Assembly: GCA_035550975.1 (NCBI GenBank)
Contig: DASZOC010000034.1
Location: 1 to 11,080, forward strand
Source: DASZOC01 sp035550975
Lineage (GTDB): Bacteria; Actinomycetota; CADDZG01; WHSQ01
Reading direction: 5' to 3'
Length of the DNA: 11,080 bases
Part shown: one piece after another, positions 5,969 to 11,080 of the stretch
How positions within the stretch are numbered: the first letter of the stretch is position 1
Layout: every line of letters starts with the position of its first letter
Position numbers and translations under genes: made by a program
The notes under the pieces: generated by a model
Database searches by the model: none
What the model was told of the DNA's origin: nothing
What the model saw: the letters and a program-made list of their open reading frames with translations, nothing else

Positions 5969-6597
5969 GCCGAGTAACGGCGCGCTCGGTCGTCATGGCC
6001 GCGATCGTCGCGTTGACGACGACCGCGGTCATCGTCGGCGCGCTGGCGGGCCACCTTCCGGTTCGGGACGCCGATGACACGCGCGGCGCGCTCGACATCC
6101 GGCGCGCGACGAACACGGGAGGATCGCGGCCGCGGTGGAACGTGATCACGTTCGAGGGATGGAAGGCCGGGCGCATCTTCGATGTCGGCTACGTCACCAT
6201 CTTGTTGGACACCGTGGCGAATGAGCGGCCTGACTACTACGTCCTCGTAGGCTCGTTCGGCAACCGTCTCTACGCCCACCTCTGGCGTGACCGCGCGCAC
6301 CGGCCCGATTACAGGGTCGGGTCGGTCAACGTCTGGAAACCGAACTGGAAGAGCGTGGCGGTCAAGCTGCCGCTGTCGCGGATGAGTATCGGGTCGCGGC
6401 GGCTCGTGTATCGGTGGCAGGTCGAGACCTTGTTCACCGGGGCGCGCTGCCGGAACGTCTGCTTCGATCTCGCACCGGACTCGCAAGCGGTCGCCGAGCC
6501 GCTTCCTGGGCTAACCCAACCACCGTCACCGACACCTTCGGTGACGCCCACGCCGGATCCATCGGGAACACCGACGCCCGAACCGACCCGTTCCTGA
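5965..6597 (+). CDS. Secreted or membrane-anchored protein of unknown function with a Pro/Thr-rich tail
   Basis: A product of about 210 residues that I do not recognise. With the CTG start the N-terminus reads MSRVTARSVVMAAIVALTTT and continues AVIVGALAG: basic residues, then one hydrophobic segment (about 9-29), so a signal peptide or anchor. From the first ATG (5995) the basic region would be lost. The extracytoplasmic part (about 30-175) is probably beta-rich, with many Trp and Tyr residues. Two cysteines lie close together (GARCRNVCFDL), a possible disulfide. The last ~30 residues are a Pro/Thr/Ser linker (QPPSPTPSVTPTPDPSGTPT and on) typical of wall-spanning or glycosylated tails. CTG is supported by AGGAGG 8 bases upstream and by a CTGA overlap with the MauE-like stop. 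The phosphodiesterase gene starts 3 bases after its stop, so the three genes form one operon. A role linked to the redox module is only inferred. Confidence 0.7.
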   Translation: MSRVTARSVVMAAIVALTTTAVIVGALAGHLPVRDADDTRGALDIRRATNTGGSRPRWNVITFEGWKAGRIFDVGYVTILLDTVANERPDYYVLVGSFGNRLYAHLWRDRAHRPDYRVGSVNVWKPNWKSVAVKLPLSRMSIGSRRLVYRWQVETLFTGARCRNVCFDLAPDSQAVAEPLPGLTQPPSPTPSVTPTPDPSGTPTPEPTRS

Positions 6598-6600
6598 CCC

Positions 6601-8190
6601 GTGACACCCCGTCTGGTGGTGCTGGGCTGGGATTCCGCGACGTTCGACGTCATCGACCCCCTGGTGGCTCAGGGCAGGTTGCCGGCCCTCGCGTCGTTGA
6701 TCGAACGCGGCAACCGAGCAACGTTGATGTCGACGTGGCCCCCGATGACCGACTGCGCATGGACGTCGGCGTTCACCGGTCGTAACCCCGGCGCTCACGG
6801 GATCTTCGGTTCCTGGTATCGCGCACCCGGCGCATACGAGTGCCGCTATTTCTCGTCGCGCGATCGCCGCGCCCCCGCGATGTGGGAGCTGACCGACGAT
6901 GTGCGGTGGCTGGTGTGGAACGTGCCCATGACGTACCCGCCGAACGCTATCGAGGGGGCGATGGTGGCAGGTTACGGCGCTCCGCCGGGCTCCCGTTTCT
7001 GCGCCCCGGCATCGTTCCAGGACGACCTCGCACAGCGCTGGCCGCTCGAGGACCTTCTGGACCGCGCTCCGCACTCGACGTTGCAAGCGTTCCGCTCCGA
7101 TCTGCTTCGAGGCCTCGAGACTCAAGCGGAGGCCCTGCCGTGGGCGGCGCGGACGACGGGCGCCGATTGTGTCGTAGCGGTGTGGCCACAGGTCGACCGC
7201 GCGCAGCATTTCTTCTGGCGCTTCCGCGGGACCGACCATCCACTAGCGGACGTGGTCGACGAGGTCTACGAGGCGATGGATCGCGCGACGGCGGCCATCG
7301 TCGACGCGTTCCCCGACGCGGACGTGATGGTGGTCTCGGATCATGGCGCCGGGGACCTGAAGGGCGACGTGAATGTCGGTGCGTGGTTGGCGGCACATGG
7401 TCACGCCGCGTATGCGTCGCCGAAACGCTCGATCGCGACGGAGCTGGCGTGGGCGTTGCCGCCGCGCGTTCGCACTTTGGGACGACGACTGGCACCAGGA
7501 CTGGCGCGCAAGGCCATGGGTGCTTTCCTCGTCAAACAGCTCGGGCCCTTCGACTGGTCCTCGACCGATGCCTTCGTCGGCGTCCACAACGATCTGTGGC
7601 TGAACCTCGAGGGCCGGGAAGAGTCCGGCACCGTTCCCGAATCGCGCGCCGACGAGGTTCTGGACGAGATGCTCGGTGGCCTGCTCGCGGTGACGGATCC
7701 CGCCACGGGTGAGCATGTCTTCGCCGGCGCGTACCGCCGCTCGGAGATCTATACGGGACTTGCGCTCGACCTCGCTCCGGACGTGATGCTCGATCCGTGG
7801 TCGCAGGGGTATCGCGTGGCGGTCAAGCGAGAGCCGTCCGATCAGGTCGTTATCCCGCCCGCGCCACTCGCCGGGGTCGGCGAGGCGTGGTCCTCGGATC
7901 ATCGTCCGGAAGGGATCTTCGTCGCGGCGGGGCCGCGGATCGAGGCGGGGCGATCGGAGTCGTGGTCGCTCTGCAACATTGCTCCTCTTTCCCTGGCCCT
8001 CCTGGGGGAGCCCGTCGTCGACGGTCTCGAGGGGTCGGTGCCTCGAAGCGTCGTGTCTCCGTCCTTCTTGGAGGGCAACCCTGTGAGAGCCCGAGCATCG
8101 ACAGGAGAGCGTGCGGCCGGAGGCGGTTTCTCGACCGAGGAGGCAGAGGCGGTTGCGGAGCATCTGCGGCATCTCGGCTACATCGACTAG
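6601..8190 (+). CDS. Alkaline-phosphatase-superfamily phosphodiesterase/nucleotide pyrophosphatase
   Basis: A 529-residue hydrolase of the type I phosphodiesterase/nucleotide pyrophosphatase group. It begins with VVLGWDSATFDVIDPLV (metal-binding Asp11). It continues through STWPPMTDCAWTSAFTGRNP, where Thr50 is the expected nucleophile, and GAHGIFG. The rest of the two-metal centre is visible as VDRAQHF (Asp199, His203), VVSDHGAG (Asp247, His248) and SSDHRPEG (His434). The C-terminus ends in the helical tail AVAEHLRHLGYID seen in many bacterial members. No signal peptide is visible, so a cytoplasmic location is likely. The substrate is unknown; relatives act on phosphodiesters, nucleotides, phosphonates or phospholipid head groups. 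The GTG start follows the previous stop by 3 bases, is the first start available in the frame, and gives the standard family N-terminus. No Shine-Dalgarno is evident, so translation may be coupled. The following 247-base region is non-coding. Confidence 0.88.
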   Translation: MTPRLVVLGWDSATFDVIDPLVAQGRLPALASLIERGNRATLMSTWPPMTDCAWTSAFTGRNPGAHGIFGSWYRAPGAYECRYFSSRDRRAPAMWELTDDVRWLVWNVPMTYPPNAIEGAMVAGYGAPPGSRFCAPASFQDDLAQRWPLEDLLDRAPHSTLQAFRSDLLRGLETQAEALPWAARTTGADCVVAVWPQVDRAQHFFWRFRGTDHPLADVVDEVYEAMDRATAAIVDAFPDADVMVVSDHGAGDLKGDVNVGAWLAAHGHAAYASPKRSIATELAWALPPRVRTLGRRLAPGLARKAMGAFLVKQLGPFDWSSTDAFVGVHNDLWLNLEGREESGTVPESRADEVLDEMLGGLLAVTDPATGEHVFAGAYRRSEIYTGLALDLAPDVMLDPWSQGYRVAVKREPSDQVVIPPAPLAGVGEAWSSDHRPEGIFVAAGPRIEAGRSESWSLCNIAPLSLALLGEPVVDGLEGSVPRSVVSPSFLEGNPVRARASTGERAAGGGFSTEEAEAVAEHLRHLGYID

Positions 8191-8437
8191 CCGCGATTCG
8201 CTAGTCCTGCACAGGAAGGCAGTCGACTAGCTCAGAGATAGTCCCTCCGGGCTATGAGGTATCCGGCCCCGCTCTCCGATACCTCCTGAAGCTGATTCAA
8301 CCACGAAGCGCATCCGTCTAACTACGTAGTGCATCCAGAGGCGGACTGGGGGAATCTGCCAGTTGTCGGGACTCGTCCTAATCGCTGGCGTCGGACTGGA
8401 CGCCACGGGCACCCGGCACGACCAGGGACTGGACCGC
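8191..8437 (+). promoter_or_regulatory. Non-coding region with three consecutive hairpins: structured leader or transcript end
   Basis: Three stems follow one another. Stem 1 (8201-8230) is CTAGTC+CTGC paired with GCAG+GACTAG, ten base pairs with a two-base bulge and an 8-base loop. Stem 2 (8238-8255) is ATAG(t)CCC with GGGCTAT. Stem 3 (8256-8285) is GAGGTATC with GATACCTC, eight perfect pairs around a 14-base loop. Stems 2 and 3 abut directly, so they could stack. None has a T-run after it, which argues against simple intrinsic terminators. Downstream are an imperfect direct repeat (8303-8316 and 8324-8337) overlapping the palindrome ACTACGTAGT (8321-8330), and AGGGA (8424-8428), the ribosome binding site for the ATG at 8438. 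The region could be the leader of the large surface protein, a small RNA, or a factor-dependent transcript end of the phosphodiesterase operon. I do not recognise a known riboswitch class. Confidence 0.5.
8321..8330. repeat. Perfect 10-bp palindrome ACTACGTAGT with overlapping direct repeat
   Basis: ACTACGTAGT equals its own reverse complement. It overlaps the second copy of an imperfect 14-mer (ACGAAGCGCATCCG at 8303-8316, ACGTAGTGCATCCA at 8324-8337; 11 of 14 identical), offset by 21 bases, or two helical turns. This geometry is typical of regulator binding sites, but no regulator is encoded nearby and no promoter boxes are identified. Confidence 0.35.
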
Positions 8438-11080
8438 ATGTTGGGTACGAGCCGAACCGTATGGCCTCAGCGCCACACCGCCGCGCTCCTAACCGTGGCA
8501 CTCCTGTCCAGCGTGCTCGTCCTCCTTCCCGCCGCTCCCGCAAGAGCTGCGCCCGGTCCCTTTGCAACTTTCAACGATCTCAAAGACAGCGCCGGCGCGC
8601 TCATCAGCGACTGCATCCGGCCGAATACCACGACGGGTTGTGTGTCCAGTAACGAGCCGAGCGCAACCGAGCTCGATATCTCGGCAGGAACAGGTTCATC
8701 GACCACACGAGGAACCGCCGGATCAGTGTTCATGGCGAACGACGGGACCAATGCGATGTTCAGGATCCGAGTTCTCGGCGATCCCTCTTCGACCGCCGGC
8801 GGTTTCCAGTCGGGACAGTGGCAAGTGGCTTTGGCCACGAAGGGCGTAACCGGCGTAACGGGTTGCAGCGTGGATGGGACGGAGACTTGGTGTCACGCTC
8901 TGACCATCGGCATCGATGGCAAGTCTCCTTCCGTGGACCGCGTGTACCTCATCCTCCCCGACGGGAACAGGGAGACGAATGTGTACACGACATCCGGTAG
9001 CTCGGTCCCCGGCACCCAAGTGACCGCCACGGGGGCGGGTGACTACTTCGTCGACTTCCAAGTTCCCATCGCGGACATCACCGCTCACATGAATGGAACG
9101 CAGTGTGGAGGCACTCTTTGCGATGGAACTACTACGAAGTACGGCGTGATCACTGCAGCAACCGAAGTGCGCGCCTTCTATGGCACATCTGCCGCGGCGA
9201 ACATCGCGGTCATCAACAAGGACTACATGTCGGGGACTTCTACGAGCTTCACGGGTCTCAGGACGGTCAAGCTGAGCGAGGCAAAGTTGGGTCTTTCCAA
9301 GACGTCGACGTCGGTCAGCGGTCCCAACCCTCCGAAGCCCGGCCAAACCTCCGTCTACGACATGACGTTGAAGGCTGCGAACGAAGGTGGGAATCCGATG
9401 AGCAACATCAACATCTCGGACACGATCCCATCTGGCGTCAGGCTCATCAGCGCAACGACCACGACAGGCGGCGGCACGATCTCGTCGTCTCCCTCATCCT
9501 TGCCCGCCGACGGTCCTGCGACCATCACGTGGCAGCCAGCGACGATCGATATCGGTGGCTCTGCCACCTCCACGATCCGTGTCAGCGTGACTCCGACGGT
9601 CACTCAAAGAGGAACCTCGATAACGATCAACCCGGGCGCGAAGGGAACTTGGACCGACTCGAGCACAGCCCGCAACTTCCAGACCGGGACCGCCACCGCC
9701 TGCGGCACCTCCTGCACCAGCCCCGCTATCGATGCAGCCTCCGTCGTGTCGGTAGGCCCGGTTGCGAACAATGCGCCCGTGGCGGCTGCCGATACTGCGA
9801 GCACTGGCATCAACACTCCGGTATCGATCAACGTCCTTGCGAACGACACCGACGCTGAGAACGATCTGCTCGCCATCACGACGGCCACTCCCACCACGAC
9901 GAACGGCTCTACGTCCTGTGTGGTGACTCGCCAGACAGCGACCACCGACAGCAGGACCTGTACCTTCACGCCGGCGCTCAACTTCACCGGCACAGGATCG
10001 TTCTCCTATTCGATCAACGACGACAACGGTGGTACGGCCACCGGTGCCGTCACGGTCACTGTCTCGGCCGATACCACGGCTCCGACGGTGACGGTGAATG
10101 CCAGCCCAGTGCTGATCAAGTCCGGCGGAACCTCGACCATCACCTACTCGGCAACCGAGGCTGGGAGCTACAAGATCCTTGTCGGGGGCACGGACTGCTC
10201 GTCCGGCACAGAGGTCGATTCGGGCAGCTACACCACGGCAGGCGCAAACCAGACGTTCTTGCTTGCCGCCTCGTCGTTGGTCGAGGGATCGAACACGATC
10301 CGCGTATGCGTGACCGACGCCGCAGGTAACCCGGGTTCCAACACCACGACCGTCACGAAGGACACCGCTGCCCCCGACACCTCGATCGTCACCGGTCCTT
10401 CCGGCAAGGTCGCCTCGGCCAGCGCCAGCTTCACCTACAGCTCGACCGAGTCCAACTCCACCTTCGAGTGCAAGCTCGACTCCGGTTCCTTTACCACCTG
10501 CCCTGCGGCCGGCACCAGCTACTCGTCGCTGAGCCAGGGCTCGCACACCTTCTCGGTGCAAGCGACCGACCAGGCGGGAAACACCGACGACAGCCCCGCG
10601 TCGGTGACCTTCGTCGTCGACACCGTCAAGCCGGCGTCGTCGGGTTCGGCCACCACCCCGACCAAGGCCTCGCCCATCACCGTCACCTACTCGGCCACCG
10701 ACGCAACCGCAGGTCTCACCACCGTGGCGCTGTGGGTCAAGGCTCCGGATGCGCTCACCTACTCCAAGGTCGACACCGCCACCATCACCGGCGACCCCAC
10801 CACCAAGACCGGCTCGCTGAGCTTCACGCCCACCGGCAACGGTGCCTACAGCTACTACACGATCGCCACCGACGCGGCCGGAAACGTCGAGGACGCTCCC
10901 GAGACCCCCGACGGCACCGTCACCTACGACACCACCAAGCCGGTGGTCACGTTGACCGCCCCCGCCGACTCCACCACGCCGATCTCCGATCAGACCCCCG
11001 ACTTCACCGGTGTCGCCGAGACCACCGACGGCACCGTCACCATCAAGGTCTACGCGGGGTCTTCGATCCCCACTAACGGC
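8438..11080 (+). CDS. Very large secreted adhesin-like protein, 5' part (DUF11, cadherin-like and Ig-like repeats)
   Basis: The first 881 codons of a gene that runs off the window; no stop is reached. The N-terminus (TSRTVWPQRHTAALLTVALL to LLPAAPARA) is a clear Sec signal peptide cleaved near residue 38. Residues ~40-270 form a beta-rich head domain with several cysteines that I do not recognise. Residues ~277-388 fit a DUF11-type domain (YDMTLKAANEGGNPMSNINI then SDTIPSGVRLIS). Residues ~443-549 fit a cadherin-like/tandem-95 domain (NNAPVAAADTAS, INVLANDTDAENDLL, FSYSINDDNGG). From ~550 at least four Ig-like repeats follow, each starting near TAP/KP and closing with ATDxAGN. Such proteins are surface adhesins or S-layer-like components, often anchored at a C-terminus not visible here. 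ATG 8438 has AGGGA 9 bases upstream; the frame is open back to TTG 8363, but that would spoil the signal peptide. Codon use becomes markedly more C-ending after about 10380. Confidence 0.88.
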   Translation, partial: MLGTSRTVWPQRHTAALLTVALLSSVLVLLPAAPARAAPGPFATFNDLKDSAGALISDCIRPNTTTGCVSSNEPSATELDISAGTGSSTTRGTAGSVFMANDGTNAMFRIRVLGDPSSTAGGFQSGQWQVALATKGVTGVTGCSVDGTETWCHALTIGIDGKSPSVDRVYLILPDGNRETNVYTTSGSSVPGTQVTATGAGDYFVDFQVPIADITAHMNGTQCGGTLCDGTTTKYGVITAATEVRAFYGTSAAANIAVINKDYMSGTSTSFTGLRTVKLSEAKLGLSKTSTSVSGPNPPKPGQTSVYDMTLKAANEGGNPMSNINISDTIPSGVRLISATTTTGGGTISSSPSSLPADGPATITWQPATIDIGGSATSTIRVSVTPTVTQRGTSITINPGAKGTWTDSSTARNFQTGTATACGTSCTSPAIDAASVVSVGPVANNAPVAAADTASTGINTPVSINVLANDTDAENDLLAITTATPTTTNGSTSCVVTRQTATTDSRTCTFTPALNFTGTGSFSYSINDDNGGTATGAVTVTVSADTTAPTVTVNASPVLIKSGGTSTITYSATEAGSYKILVGGTDCSSGTEVDSGSYTTAGANQTFLLAASSLVEGSNTIRVCVTDAAGNPGSNTTTVTKDTAAPDTSIVTGPSGKVASASASFTYSSTESNSTFECKLDSGSFTTCPAAGTSYSSLSQGSHTFSVQATDQAGNTDDSPASVTFVVDTVKPASSGSATTPTKASPITVTYSATDATAGLTTVALWVKAPDALTYSKVDTATITGDPTTKTGSLSFTPTGNGAYSYYTIATDAAGNVEDAPETPDGTVTYDTTKPVVTLTAPADSTTPISDQTPDFTGVAETTDGTVTIKVYAGSSIPTNG

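Noticed and set aside
8201..8285. Assignment of the hairpin cluster to the c-di-GMP (GEMM) riboswitch
   Set aside because: Short resemblances exist (GCACAGG, CCGGGCTA), but the conserved core and its GAAA-type tetraloop/receptor arrangement could not be matched, so I leave the class open.
9494..10561. Long minus-strand open frame opposite the large surface protein
   Set aside because: Its translation is Arg/Gly/Asp-rich with no domain, as expected for the reverse complement of GC-rich, Thr/Ser-rich coding DNA. The plus-strand frame has a signal peptide and recognisable domains.

Overview
The window comes from a GC-rich bacterium. Strong third-position G/C, GTG/TTG/CTG starts and tightly packed, overlapping genes fit a deep-branching Actinomycetota lineage (inferred from style and gene content; no marker gene is present). 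Nearly every gene encodes something that acts outside the cytoplasm: exported repeat proteins, a signal peptidase, a thiol-redox membrane module and a Tat-exported cysteine-rich protein. I see no tRNA, rRNA, CRISPR array, transposase or phage gene.

Layout. (1) 1-809, plus strand: the 3' end of an RTX-type calcium-binding repeat protein overlaps by ATGA an archaeal/ER/SipW-type signal peptidase that uses a Ser-His dyad. (2) 810-3426, plus: a short hairpin-rich leader, then an ~840-residue secreted protein with five Ig-like repeats, each carrying one cysteine pair, and a C-terminal DNRLRE-like domain. (3) 3510-5353, minus: a MauD-like membrane thioredoxin (TTG start with a strong Shine-Dalgarno) overlaps a Tat-exported protein with ten cysteines that resembles a MauA (methylamine dehydrogenase light chain) maturation context but has only one tryptophan. 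A possible 24-residue hydrophobic peptide and a polytopic membrane protein follow. (4) 5435-8190, plus, divergent from block 3: MauE-like membrane protein, a secreted protein of unknown function that probably starts at CTG, and an alkaline-phosphatase-superfamily phosphodiesterase. The three are packed as one operon. (5) 8191-8437: a non-coding stretch with three consecutive well-formed hairpins. (6) 8438 to the window end: the first 881 codons of a very large secreted adhesin-like protein (DUF11, cadherin-like and Ig-like repeats), cut by the window edge.

Working together: the signal peptidase and the leader-controlled repeat proteins look like a cell-surface production block. The divergent MauD/MauE pair looks like an extracytoplasmic disulfide module whose obvious client is the 10-Cys Tat protein. 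It may also serve the repeat protein, whose twelve cysteines fall in pairs. The most interesting item is this mauD/mauA-like/mauE arrangement with no MauB heavy chain in the window and no second tryptophan for a TTQ cofactor.
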